A stretch of 23,231 nt of DNA from Bacteroidales bacterium. Lineage in GTDB: Bacteria; Bacteroidota; Bacteroidia; Bacteroidales; ML635J-15. Shown in pieces: positions 14,922 to 22,949 of this stretch (the first letter of the stretch is position 1; each line of letters starts with the position of its first letter). A model generated the notes under the pieces. It saw only the letters and a list, made by a program, of their open reading frames with translations, was not told where the DNA came from and made no database searches. Made by a program: the position numbers and the translations under genes. The stretch lies in contig JALOAQ010000042.1 of the NCBI GenBank assembly GCA_023228725.1, positions 1-23,231 of the forward strand, given 5' to 3'.

Positions 14922-16145
14922 ATGGATTTGCAGCCTATTAAACAAAGATTTGAAATCATTGGAAATTCTAGCGGATTAAATCGTGCTTTGGATATTGCTA
15001 TTCAGGTGGCTTCAACAGATTTGTCGGTTTTAATAACCGGTGAAAGTGGTGTGGGTAAAGAAAGAATTCCGCAAATAATTCATTCACAAAGTAAAAGAAA
15101 ACATAATAATTATATAGCTGTAAACTGTGGTGCTATTCCTGAAGGAACTATTGATTCCGAACTTTTTGGACATGTAAAAGGCTCATTTACTTCGGCTCAT
15201 AGCGATAGAAAAGGTTATTTTGAAGAAGCTAATAAAGGAACAATTTTTTTGGATGAAGTAGCAGAACTTCCTCTAGCTACTCAAGTAAGGTTGCTTAGAG
15301 TTTTGGAAACTGGCGAATTTATTAAAGTAGGTTCTTCAAAACCCGAAAAAACTGACGTGCGTGTGGTAGCTGCTACTAACGTAGATTTACAACAAAGAGT
15401 TGCTGAAGGTAAATTTAGAGAAGATTTGTTTTACAGACTGAACACTGTCCCAATTTTAATGCCTCCTTTACGAAATAGGCAAAATGATATTCATTTGCTG
15501 TTTAGAAAGTTTGCAAACGATTTTTCCGAAAAATATAAAATGCCTGCTATTCGCCTAAGCGACGAAGCGGTTTATGTTTTAAATTCTTATAGATGGCCAG
15601 GAAATATCAGACAGTTAAAAAATATTACAGAGCAAATTTCTATAATTGAAGAAAAAAGAATTATTTCAGCAGAAATTTTAAAATCTTATCTAGAAGGTGC
15701 TGACTCTTCTAATTTGCCAGTTTTATCTAAAAAAACTAATTATGATAATTTTGCAACAGAAAGAGAAATACTTTATCAAGTTTTGTTTGATATGAAAAGG
15801 GATATGAACGAATTAAAATTGTTAGTAAATGATATTATCCAACAAAACCCTAATGTGAAAATTACAGATTATTCTAACGAAGTTTTTAATAGTTTTGACA
15901 ATGAAGTTAAAATAAATAAAATAAACCGAGTTTATTCCGAAGAGCCAATTATTCATAGACAAGAAAATAATGAAAATCATGGTGATATTGTTGAAGAAGT
16001 TTTGTCATTAGCCGAACAAGAAAGAGAGTTGATTATAAAAGCTTTGGAAAAAAATAATAATAAACGTAAACTTGCTGCTGAGGAATTAGGAATCTCTGAA
16101 AGAACTTTATATAGAAAAATTAAAGAATATCAAATAAATAAATGA
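14922..16145 (+). CDS. Sigma-54 interaction domain activator with Fis-type HTH
   Basis: This 407-residue protein has no receiver. The AAA+ domain spans about 10-245 with Walker A GESGVGK at 40-46, sigma-54 contact loop GSFTSA at 87-92, Walker B FLDEV at 109-113, and FREDLFYRLN as arginine-finger region. A linker of low conservation, rich in N, E and I, follows (about 255-360). The C-terminal Fis-type helix-turn-helix is at about 365-407 (RKLAAEELGISERTLYRKI). It heads a tightly packed operon: its TGA overlaps the lptE ATG by four bases. The same gene order is familiar in Bacteroidales. The regulator probably senses something other than receiver phosphorylation, or is constitutive. As in its upstream relative, the second G of GAFTGA is Ser. 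Confidence 0.9.
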   Translation: MDLQPIKQRFEIIGNSSGLNRALDIAIQVASTDLSVLITGESGVGKERIPQIIHSQSKRKHNNYIAVNCGAIPEGTIDSELFGHVKGSFTSAHSDRKGYFEEANKGTIFLDEVAELPLATQVRLLRVLETGEFIKVGSSKPEKTDVRVVAATNVDLQQRVAEGKFREDLFYRLNTVPILMPPLRNRQNDIHLLFRKFANDFSEKYKMPAIRLSDEAVYVLNSYRWPGNIRQLKNITEQISIIEEKRIISAEILKSYLEGADSSNLPVLSKKTNYDNFATEREILYQVLFDMKRDMNELKLLVNDIIQQNPNVKITDYSNEVFNSFDNEVKINKINRVYSEEPIIHRQENNENHGDIVEEVLSLAEQERELIIKALEKNNNKRKLAAEELGISERTLYRKIKEYQINK

Positions 16146-16657
16146 AAAAAATAATAAACATAATTTTAGTTTTTACTTTATTTGGCTTAATTGCCTTAAA
16201 CGCTTGTGTTGGTGGATATTCTTTTACAGGGGCAGATATTTCGGCAGATATTAAAACAATACAAGTCGATTTTTTCCCAAACCAAGCTAGTATGGTTCAG
16301 CCAAATCTTTCTACAGTTTTTACCGAAACTTTGAAAGATAAATTTATTTCTCAAACAAATCTTGAAATGGTAACTTATGATGGTGATATTAGTTTTGAAG
16401 GAGCAATTATAAATTATAATGTTACCGCTCAGGCTTTTCAAGGAAACGAAACTGCGGCTTTAAACAGGTTGACAATTACTGTAAAAGTTAAATTTGTAAA
16501 TTCTAAAGAAACAACAAAAAATTTTGAGTCAAATTTTACAAGATATGCAGATTTTGAAAGCTCTTTAAATCTTGCAAGTATTGAAGGAGAACTTATTCAA
16601 AGTATTTCTGAAGAGTTGGTAACTGATATTTTTAATAGAGCAGTAGCAAATTGGTAA
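16142..16657 (+). CDS. lptE: LPS assembly lipoprotein LptE
   Basis: The 171-residue protein begins with a signal peptide ending in a lipobox-like ALNAC (acylated Cys22), followed directly by GGYSFTGADI, the signature start of Bacteroidetes LptE. The rest has the alternating strand and helix pattern of the family: IQVDFFPNQA, LSTVFTETLKDKF, an FEGAIINYNVT strand, and a C-terminal helix. LptE plugs the LptD beta-barrel in the outer membrane and helps place LPS on the cell surface. The start overlaps the preceding stop (ATGA), and the next gene begins two bases after its own stop, so it is translated within a compact operon. Confidence 0.9.
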   Translation: MKKIINIILVFTLFGLIALNACVGGYSFTGADISADIKTIQVDFFPNQASMVQPNLSTVFTETLKDKFISQTNLEMVTYDGDISFEGAIINYNVTAQAFQGNETAALNRLTITVKVKFVNSKETTKNFESNFTRYADFESSLNLASIEGELIQSISEELVTDIFNRAVANW

Positions 16658-16659
16658 AA

Positions 16660-17907
16660 ATGAATAAAGAACAATTTATAAAATATTGTAGCGATTTTTC
16701 ATTGTTAAACTCAAAAAGTTTAGAAGATATTTCTGCTTTAATCGAAGAGTTTCCTTATTTTCAAACTGCCAGAATTTTATATGCCAAAAATCTAAATGTC
16801 TTGCAAGACGTAAGATTTGAAAATAAATTAAGAAATAATATTGTTTATATTCCTGATAGAAAGCATTTGGCTTATTTAATGAATTTGAAGAATTTGCCAA
16901 TAAATGAAAATCAAGAACTTGAAGTAAAAGAATTGTCAAAAACTACTGATAAAGCTCAAGTAGAAATCCCAAGTCAAGATATTGAATTAGAGCAAGATAA
17001 GTCTTTAGAATATGAGCAAAACTTAAATAATGAGCAAGAAAATGAAACAAATGAACTGCTAGAAATTATTTTACCGGAACTTCCTGAAATAAAAATAGAA
17101 AAAGTTGAGGAAGTTGTTCAAAATGAAGACCTTGCTATCAATGAAGAAGATAATTCTAAAGAAATTGATGAAAAATTAAAAGATGATGTATCAGAAGAAT
17201 TATCTGAAACGGAAAAACTTAAAGCAATTATAGAAAATCGTTTACGAGAACTTGGAATAAATGAGAAAGTTATCATAGATAATCAGGAAAAAGAAAAAAA
17301 ACCAGTAGAATCTCCACAAAATTTAAACAATAAACAAGAAATTGAAACAAAAGAGCTACCGGAAATTATTTTGCCGAAACTTCCTGAAATAAAATTAGGA
17401 AAAAGCCTAGAATCTGAACAAAATAATGAAAAAAAAGATGCTGATAATTTTCAAGAAGATGACACTAATCTGAATTCACTTGATAATGAAAATAGTAATT
17501 TAAATTTTTTGGATTTTGATTTTGAAGTAGAAAAAAACACAATTTCTGAGCAAAAAAATGATGAAATTGATTTAAAAAATACTGAAAATCCACAGAATAA
17601 TTCTTCAAAATTTACAAATAATAAGCCTGAAAAAAATAATTTAATTGATAAGTTTTTAGCTGAAAATCCAAGGATTATTCCAGATAAAGAATATGTGTCT
17701 AATGGCTCTGCTGCAAACAAATCAGTCTATGTTGATGATGAGGAATTGTTTAGTGAAACTTTGGCTAAAATATATATAAAGCAAGAGCATTTCGAGAAAG
17801 CAATTTTCACTTATGAAAAATTATGTTTGAAATATCCGGAAAAAAGTATTTACTTTGCCGGGCAAATTGAAAAAATAAAAGAATTAATAAAAAATAAAAC
17901 GACTTAG
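16660..17907 (+). CDS. Low-complexity protein with TPR-like C-terminus, function unknown
   Basis: From ATG at 16660 (two bases after the lptE stop; an in-frame TTG at 16651 overlaps lptE and is not preferred) the protein has 415 residues. The N-terminal part (about 1-75) is a conserved-looking helical region (EEFPYFQTARILYAKNL, then IPDRKHLAYL). The middle (about 90-350) is rich in E, N, K and D, probably disordered, and contains a duplicated segment about 100 residues apart. The C-terminal part (about 365-410: ETLAKIYIKQEHFEKAIFTY) resembles a single tetratricopeptide repeat. No signal peptide or transmembrane segment is visible, so it is probably cytosolic. Its place between lptE and secG suggests an envelope-biogenesis or scaffolding link, but that is inference from position only. 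Confidence 0.8.
   Translation: MNKEQFIKYCSDFSLLNSKSLEDISALIEEFPYFQTARILYAKNLNVLQDVRFENKLRNNIVYIPDRKHLAYLMNLKNLPINENQELEVKELSKTTDKAQVEIPSQDIELEQDKSLEYEQNLNNEQENETNELLEIILPELPEIKIEKVEEVVQNEDLAINEEDNSKEIDEKLKDDVSEELSETEKLKAIIENRLRELGINEKVIIDNQEKEKKPVESPQNLNNKQEIETKELPEIILPKLPEIKLGKSLESEQNNEKKDADNFQEDDTNLNSLDNENSNLNFLDFDFEVEKNTISEQKNDEIDLKNTENPQNNSSKFTNNKPEKNNLIDKFLAENPRIIPDKEYVSNGSAANKSVYVDDEELFSETLAKIYIKQEHFEKAIFTYEKLCLKYPEKSIYFAGQIEKIKELIKNKTT
17020..17403 (+). repeat. Internal duplicated segment in the TPR-like gene
   Basis: Bases 17020-17103 and 17320-17403 align without gaps at an offset of exactly 300 bases, with 14 differences in 84. They encode NLNNEQENETNELLEIILPE and its counterpart NLNNKQEIETKELPEIILPK. 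A shorter related piece (SLESEQNN) follows the second copy at about 17404-17430. Confidence 0.8.
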
Positions 17908-17909
17908 TT

Positions 17910-18233
17910 ATGTATATCTTTTTTTCTGTATTGATTGTTATATGTGCAATCCTTTTAATTTTAATAGTTTTGGTTCAAAATAGTAAAGGTGGTGGTTTAG
18001 CTTCCGGTTTTGGACAAGGAAATCAAGTAATGGGAGTTAAAAAAACTGCCGACTTCCTTGAAAAAGCTACTTGGGGACTTGCTATAGGTTTAATAGTATT
18101 TTCTTTGTTAGCAAGTTTTTCTATACCTGGAGGAAGTAAGCGTAAACAACAAGATATTGAACAGACACAAACTGAACAAACAGCCGGAGATAGTGAGTCA
18201 ATGCCTAGTGAACAACTTCCTGTAGGCGAATAA
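17910..18233 (+). CDS. secG: Preprotein translocase subunit SecG
   Basis: The 107-residue protein has two transmembrane segments (about 3-22 and 54-72) separated by the family motif VQNSKGGGLASGFGQG and the conserved FLEKATWGLAIG. SecG is the small accessory subunit of the SecYEG channel in the inner membrane and stimulates SecA-driven export. The hydrophilic tail is rich in Q, E and S, as is common in Bacteroidetes. The gene starts two bases after the upstream stop and ends the operon before a hairpin and T-run. Confidence 0.93.
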   Translation: MYIFFSVLIVICAILLILIVLVQNSKGGGLASGFGQGNQVMGVKKTADFLEKATWGLAIGLIVFSLLASFSIPGGSKRKQQDIEQTQTEQTAGDSESMPSEQLPVGE

Positions 18234-18259
18234 TAAAACTAATTCTCTAAATAAATCCG

Positions 18260-18288
18260 GAAATTTCAACAAATTTCTGTGGTTTTTT
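18260..18288 (+). terminator. Terminator after secG
   Basis: GAAATTT at 18260-18266 pairs with AAATTTC at 18271-18277 around a 4-base CAAC loop; TGTGG follows, then a T-run at 18283-18288. The T-run is five bases from the stem, so it is an imperfect intrinsic terminator. Confidence 0.5.
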
Positions 18289-19474
18289 ATTTATATCTAT
18301 TTATTCTAATCATAAAATCACTCAAGATATTCATAAAGTTTACAAATGCTTCGTAAGGCGATTCGTAAGGATTAAAATATTTATGTACATCGCCGTCTGA
18401 AAACCATTTTGTACACATATAGTAGAAGTGGTCACTTGTTTGTAAATACAGCCAATCTTTCCAAATTTCAGCTTCGTTTATTTCTTTTACTTTATCATAA
18501 AGTGAATATAAATTATTAAAAGCTTCGTCTTGTAGCTCGTTTCCTAACCAAGCGGTAATGTCTCTCTCTTCGTCAGCCCATGAAATAGGGTGGGGGACAT
18601 GAATTTGTGCAACCGGCTCTGTATTTTCAATAATTTCTGAAGGAGTTGAAAAACTATAATTAGAATATCTAAAAACTGCGTCAGGTAGAGCTTTTAAAAA
18701 TTCAAAAATACCTGTTTCTTCCCATTGATGTTCGCCAAAAGTCTCGTAATCCATAAATAAATTTACCATTTCTTCTTTTGGGTCAATTGCATTTAGCCAA
18801 GAAACAAATTTTTCTGTTGTTAAAGGAAAATCTTCCCAAGCATGATTTGAAAAACGAAAAGCTATATCATCAGAAAGCTTAAAGTTTTTAAGTAATAGTT
18901 TTAGTTTTGGATTAATTGTATTGCAATATAAATAATTTGGACTCTTCCAACCTAAAATATGTTTAGCTCCTTCTGTAATCATTCCTTTAAAACCCATATT
19001 TGCAATAAATTCTCCAATTTTATCAGAGTAAATTAATTCTGTATTTCTAAAAACTTTAGGCTCAAGTCCAAAATGCTCTTTGATTTTTTTTCTATGCATA
19101 TTGATTTGATATTCAAACTCTTCATAGCTTTTTAAAGCAGAAAGAGAATGAGAATAAGTTTCGCTAAGCAACTCCACATTACCTGTAGCTACAAGCTTTT
19201 TAAAACTTTCTAAAACATCAGGGGCATACATTTCAAACTGATCCATTGCTACACCAGAGATTGAATATGCAATTTTAAATTTATCACCATATTCCTTAAT
19301 TAGCTCTAAAAATATTTGGTTTGTGGGCAAATAGCATTTTTCGGCGACTTTACGCATAATGTTGCGGTTTTCAAAATCATTATAATAATAATGATCCTTG
19401 CCAATATCAAAAAACTTATATCTTTTTAATCTAAAAGGTTGATGAACCTGAAAATAAAAACAAATTGTTCGCAT
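18287..19474 (-). CDS. GH57 family alpha-glucan hydrolase or transglycosidase
   Basis: The 395-residue protein begins with CFYFQVHQPFRLKRYKFFDI, the GH57 signature around His11. The predicted nucleophile Glu146 is in FRNTELIYSD, and the acid/base Asp242 is in LFMDYETFGEHQ. No signal peptide is present, so it acts in the cytosol. GH57 includes alpha-amylases, amylopullulanases and branching enzymes. The short length without the C-terminal extension of the branching enzyme class favours an alpha-amylase-like enzyme, but activity cannot be fixed from sequence. It is the last gene of the alpha-glucan cassette, 14 bases after the glycosyltransferase gene. Confidence 0.9.
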   Translation of the reverse strand: MRTICFYFQVHQPFRLKRYKFFDIGKDHYYYNDFENRNIMRKVAEKCYLPTNQIFLELIKEYGDKFKIAYSISGVAMDQFEMYAPDVLESFKKLVATGNVELLSETYSHSLSALKSYEEFEYQINMHRKKIKEHFGLEPKVFRNTELIYSDKIGEFIANMGFKGMITEGAKHILGWKSPNYLYCNTINPKLKLLLKNFKLSDDIAFRFSNHAWEDFPLTTEKFVSWLNAIDPKEEMVNLFMDYETFGEHQWEETGIFEFLKALPDAVFRYSNYSFSTPSEIIENTEPVAQIHVPHPISWADEERDITAWLGNELQDEAFNNLYSLYDKVKEINEAEIWKDWLYLQTSDHFYYMCTKWFSDGDVHKYFNPYESPYEAFVNFMNILSDFMIRINRYK

Positions 19475-19488
19475 ATATTATTTTTTAA

Positions 19489-20775
19489 TTATTTTTCACA
19501 CATTTCTTTATAAACTTTATTCACTTTAAAGGCTGAATTTTCCCATCTTAAGTTTTCGACTTCTATTTTTCCGTATTTTTTAAACATTTTTGACAAGGCA
19601 GGATAGTGTAGCATTGCATAAATTGCATCTGCTAAATCGTCCACATCCCAAAAATCGACTTTTAGAGCGTGTCTTAATACTTCTGCAACACCAGATTGTT
19701 TGGATATAATAACCGGCACATCTGAGATCATTGCTTCTAAAGGTGAAATTCCAAAAGGTTCGCTTACAGAGGGCATTACATAAACATCACTAAGGGAAAA
19801 CATATCATAAACTTCTTGTCCTTTTAAAAATCCTGCAAAATGGAATTTTGTTGCAATATTTAATTTAGCAACTCTTCTTATCATTTTGTTCAGCATATCT
19901 CCACTACCTGCCATAACAAAACGAACATTAGGATCTTTATCAATAACTTTTTTTGCTGCTTCAATAAAATAATCAGGACCTTTTTGGAAAGTAACTCTAC
20001 CTAAGAATGTTACTATTTTTTCCTCAAAGTTTTTTGTTACTTTAAATTCTTCGGGCAAGCTAATTGGTTCTACAGAATTATGAACTGTAACAACTTTATC
20101 GGGATGAACGCCGTATCTTTCAATAATTATTTTACGTGTTAGATTGCTAACTGCGATAACTTTATCGGCAGCCTGCATTCCTTCACGCTCAATATCATAA
20201 ACTCTTTGATTTATATTTTCTCCACTACGGTCAAATTCTGTTGCGTGCATATGTACAACTAAAGGTTTTCCTGAAACTTTTTTTGCAGCAATTCCTGCAG
20301 GATAAGTAAGCCAGTCGTGGGCATGTATTATATCAAATTTGTTTGTACCTGCAATATAGGCTGCTATTAAAGCATAGCGTGCCACTTCTTCATAGAGATT
20401 TGCACCATAGCTTCCTGAAAATTTAAAATTTGTTGAAAATACACTTTCCTTAAATTCTGAATGAGAAAATATTTTCTTTTCAAATATTTTCTTGAACTCT
20501 TCAGGGTCCATATATGGAATTAGGTTAGAGCCTACTTCTATATATTTAAAATTTTCCCAAAATTCTGTATGCTCAGTTTTTCTTTCGGTAATATCAACAT
20601 GTCCTGCGTCAAGCAGCTCAACAAAAGTTTTATCTTCATCTCCATAAGATTTTGGAACAACAAATATTACTTCTGTACCAAAATGATTAAGTCCTTTTGT
20701 TAAACCAAAGCAGGCAGTCCCCAAACCGCCGGTTATATGCGGAGGAAATTCCCATCCAAACATTAATACTTTCAT
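19489..20775 (-). CDS. GT4 family glycosyltransferase, probable glycogen/alpha-glucan synthase
   Basis: This 428-residue GT-B protein starts with MFGWEFPPHITGGLG (GGLG at 16-19), an opening shared with starch/glycogen synthase-like GT4/GT5 enzymes that bind a nucleotide sugar. Further signs are DIIHAHDWLTYPAG at about 148-161, the acceptor-side HMHATE, the phosphate-binding pair R260 and K265 (FLGRVTFQKGP), and the EX7E motif E339 to E347 (SEPFGISPLE). In Bacteroidetes this gene is often annotated as glycogen synthase because of its fixed association with the debranching enzyme and GH57. Its donor (UDP- or ADP-glucose) is not evident. It overlaps the debranching enzyme stop by four bases (20772-20775), so translation is probably coupled. 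Confidence 0.88.
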   Translation of the reverse strand: MKVLMFGWEFPPHITGGLGTACFGLTKGLNHFGTEVIFVVPKSYGDEDKTFVELLDAGHVDITERKTEHTEFWENFKYIEVGSNLIPYMDPEEFKKIFEKKIFSHSEFKESVFSTNFKFSGSYGANLYEEVARYALIAAYIAGTNKFDIIHAHDWLTYPAGIAAKKVSGKPLVVHMHATEFDRSGENINQRVYDIEREGMQAADKVIAVSNLTRKIIIERYGVHPDKVVTVHNSVEPISLPEEFKVTKNFEEKIVTFLGRVTFQKGPDYFIEAAKKVIDKDPNVRFVMAGSGDMLNKMIRRVAKLNIATKFHFAGFLKGQEVYDMFSLSDVYVMPSVSEPFGISPLEAMISDVPVIISKQSGVAEVLRHALKVDFWDVDDLADAIYAMLHYPALSKMFKKYGKIEVENLRWENSAFKVNKVYKEMCEK

Positions 20776-22727
20776 GATTTCACATTGTTTTTATAATTAT
20801 CAATCATGTTGGCAATTCTCAGTAATTCGGCTACACTCCAAGCTTGAGCAATTGCCCCACGTGCGTTATGCGGTGGGTCGCCATCATAAATTTCAGAAAT
20901 ATTTCCAATTCCGTCAATAGTCATATCTTCCTCAAAAGCCAAATAAATTTTTTCTACTAAAGCTAAGCCACTATTTTCGTGAACTTTTAACCAAGCTTCG
21001 CAAAAATGGCCTAATAGCCAAGGCCAAGCTGTACCTTGGTGATAGGCATTATCTCTTTCTTCTTGATTACCTTCGTAAACTCCTTTGTAAACTGAAGAGC
21101 TAGGACTTAAAGTTCTTAAACCTTTTGGGGTTAAAAGTTCTTTTCTAACTTTTTCTAAAACTCTTTCTTTTTGTTTTTCTGATAAGGGAGAATAAGCTAA
21201 AGAGCAAGCAAAAATTTGGTTTGGACGAATAGCCCAATCTGTATATTCATAATTAGCATAATCTGCAAGGTATTGCTTGTCATTATCCCAGAAAAATTGC
21301 AAAAATGATAATTGTGTTATTTGAGGTACAAGTTTCCATTTTTCAAAAAAATCTAAATCCTTATTATGTTTTGCAAGATCTAAACTAAACATAAGAGCAT
21401 TATACCATAAAGCATTTATTTCAACAGCAAAACCATGCCGGGGTGTAATAGCTTTGCCGGCCACTATTGCATCCATCCAAGTAAGGGCTTGACCTGTTTC
21501 TCCGGCCCAAATTAAACCGTTGTCGTGCATTTTTATATTAAAAAATGTGCCTTTACGGAAATTTTCTAAAATATTTTTAATTTTCAAACCGTAATCTTGC
21601 CAGATTTTAACTTTGTCTTTAGTAAATTTTAAATATTCTTGTAAAGCCCAAAAAAACCAAAGAGGAGCATCAACAGAATTTAAAGCAATATTATTACCTG
21701 CACCAATATTTGGGAAAAGACCGTCTTTTATTTCTGAACTCATTGTGTCTAATACATCTTTACAGGTTTTAATGTCATTTCTGTATAATGTTAATCCTGG
21801 CAATGAAATAAAAGTATCGCGTCCCCATCTACCAAACCAAGGATAACCTGCAATAATCTCTGTTTTACCCTTTCTTTTATAAATAAATTGTTGGGCTGCA
21901 CTCTCTAAGCATTCTCTATAACTGTTGCGTGGTAATCTTTTACTAATTTCTGCTTTATATTTTTTTTCTAAATCTTTAGCTTTTGTTTCTTCTAATCCAG
22001 CTGTGAAAATAATAGATTCACCTTTTTTTAAATCTGCCTCAAAATATCCGGGTACATAAAGATCTTCTTGATAATCGTAACCTCTTTTTTGCTCTTCTTC
22101 ATATTCAACATTATAGTACCAATCGGGAACGTGTACATATTCTGCTGTTTTATTAATTTGCAAATAAAGAAATTTGTAGGCATCATACATTCTTAATCTT
22201 ATTCCATTTTCTACTTCTTGGTATTTTGTATTCACAAACATATTGACTTTACTAAGTTTGTGTACATTTCTAAAAGCTAAAAAAGGTTTAAATCTGATTT
22301 TTGTTTTACTTGTAGCCTCTAATAAAGTATATTTTATAATTATTCTATCATCTTCGCTAAGAATTCTTTCCATTTCTAAAACAACGCCCCCAACTCTCCA
22401 AACAATTTTTGGAACAATATTAATATAAAAATCTCTTACATATTTATGCCCTTTAGGTTCGTAATTGTTGCCAGGGTATTTTCTTACACCAAAATTAAAA
22501 ATAGCATCATTTTGAATTATTGAAACATCAAGTGCTGATAGTAAAACATGATTATCATTATCAATATCTTCCATTGGGCAAACTAAAAGACCATGATATT
22601 TTCGAGTATTGCAACCAATAATTGTACTGCTGGCATAAGTTCCAGCTCTGTTAGTTCTTAATAATTCTCTTTTTAGAGAGTACTCAAGGTTAACTAATTG
22701 TTTTTTGTCAAATTTTATATAATCCAT
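20772..22727 (-). CDS. Glycogen debranching enzyme (amylo-alpha-1,6-glucosidase, bacterial type)
   Basis: The 651-residue protein has a GDE_N-type N-terminal beta-rich domain (about 15-230; TNRAGTYASSTIIGCNTRKY) and an (alpha/alpha)6 barrel (about 265-640). The barrel holds GYPWFGRWGRDTFISLPGL, the acidic EINALWYNAL region, TAWPWLLGHF and AIAQAWSVAELLR near the end. This is the GH133-like amylo-alpha-1,6-glucosidase architecture, which hydrolyses alpha-1,6 branch points of glycogen or limit dextrin in the cytosol. It is the first gene of the alpha-glucan cassette and carries a candidate -7 element just upstream. The start MDYIKFDKKQL fits the family. Confidence 0.92.
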   Translation of the reverse strand: MDYIKFDKKQLVNLEYSLKRELLRTNRAGTYASSTIIGCNTRKYHGLLVCPMEDIDNDNHVLLSALDVSIIQNDAIFNFGVRKYPGNNYEPKGHKYVRDFYINIVPKIVWRVGGVVLEMERILSEDDRIIIKYTLLEATSKTKIRFKPFLAFRNVHKLSKVNMFVNTKYQEVENGIRLRMYDAYKFLYLQINKTAEYVHVPDWYYNVEYEEEQKRGYDYQEDLYVPGYFEADLKKGESIIFTAGLEETKAKDLEKKYKAEISKRLPRNSYRECLESAAQQFIYKRKGKTEIIAGYPWFGRWGRDTFISLPGLTLYRNDIKTCKDVLDTMSSEIKDGLFPNIGAGNNIALNSVDAPLWFFWALQEYLKFTKDKVKIWQDYGLKIKNILENFRKGTFFNIKMHDNGLIWAGETGQALTWMDAIVAGKAITPRHGFAVEINALWYNALMFSLDLAKHNKDLDFFEKWKLVPQITQLSFLQFFWDNDKQYLADYANYEYTDWAIRPNQIFACSLAYSPLSEKQKERVLEKVRKELLTPKGLRTLSPSSSVYKGVYEGNQEERDNAYHQGTAWPWLLGHFCEAWLKVHENSGLALVEKIYLAFEEDMTIDGIGNISEIYDGDPPHNARGAIAQAWSVAELLRIANMIDNYKNNVKS

Positions 22728-22747
22728 GTCTGAAACTTTTATTTATC

Positions 22748-22755
22748 CAAAACTA
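22748..22755 (-). promoter_or_regulatory. -7 element for the alpha-glucan operon
   Basis: TAGTTTTG on the minus strand matches TAnnTTTG and ends 20 bases before the ATG at 22727. No clear -33 TTTG. Confidence 0.45.
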
Positions 22756-22882
22756 AACAAATAAATTTTTAATACTTAATTTATAAATTTAATAGCAATC
22801 TAAGTTTATCTGTTTTTTCCAAAAATAAACAAAAAAATTGATATAATAAGCTTTTTAATAAATTATTTTTCAAAATATTTTA

Positions 22883-22890
22883 TATTTTTG
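22883..22890 (+). promoter_or_regulatory. -7 element for the YjdI-like gene
   Basis: TATTTTTG matches TAnnTTTG but lies 59 bases before the ATG at 22950, a longer leader than elsewhere in the window. No clear -33 TTTG. Confidence 0.35.
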
Positions 22891-22949
22891 TGAAATATAC
22901 AAACAATGTCATAGAAATACTGTTTTTCTATTCTAATAATAATAATTTT

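Noticed and set aside
16651..16659. TTG start of the TPR-like gene overlapping lptE
   Set aside because: An ATG at 16660, two bases after the lptE stop, is a better start and matches the junction style of the operon.
13608..18286. Sigma-54 (-24/-12) promoters around the activators
   Set aside because: No convincing TGGCAC-N5-TTGC-like site was seen in the intergenic regions; the leaders carry TAnnTTTG elements instead.
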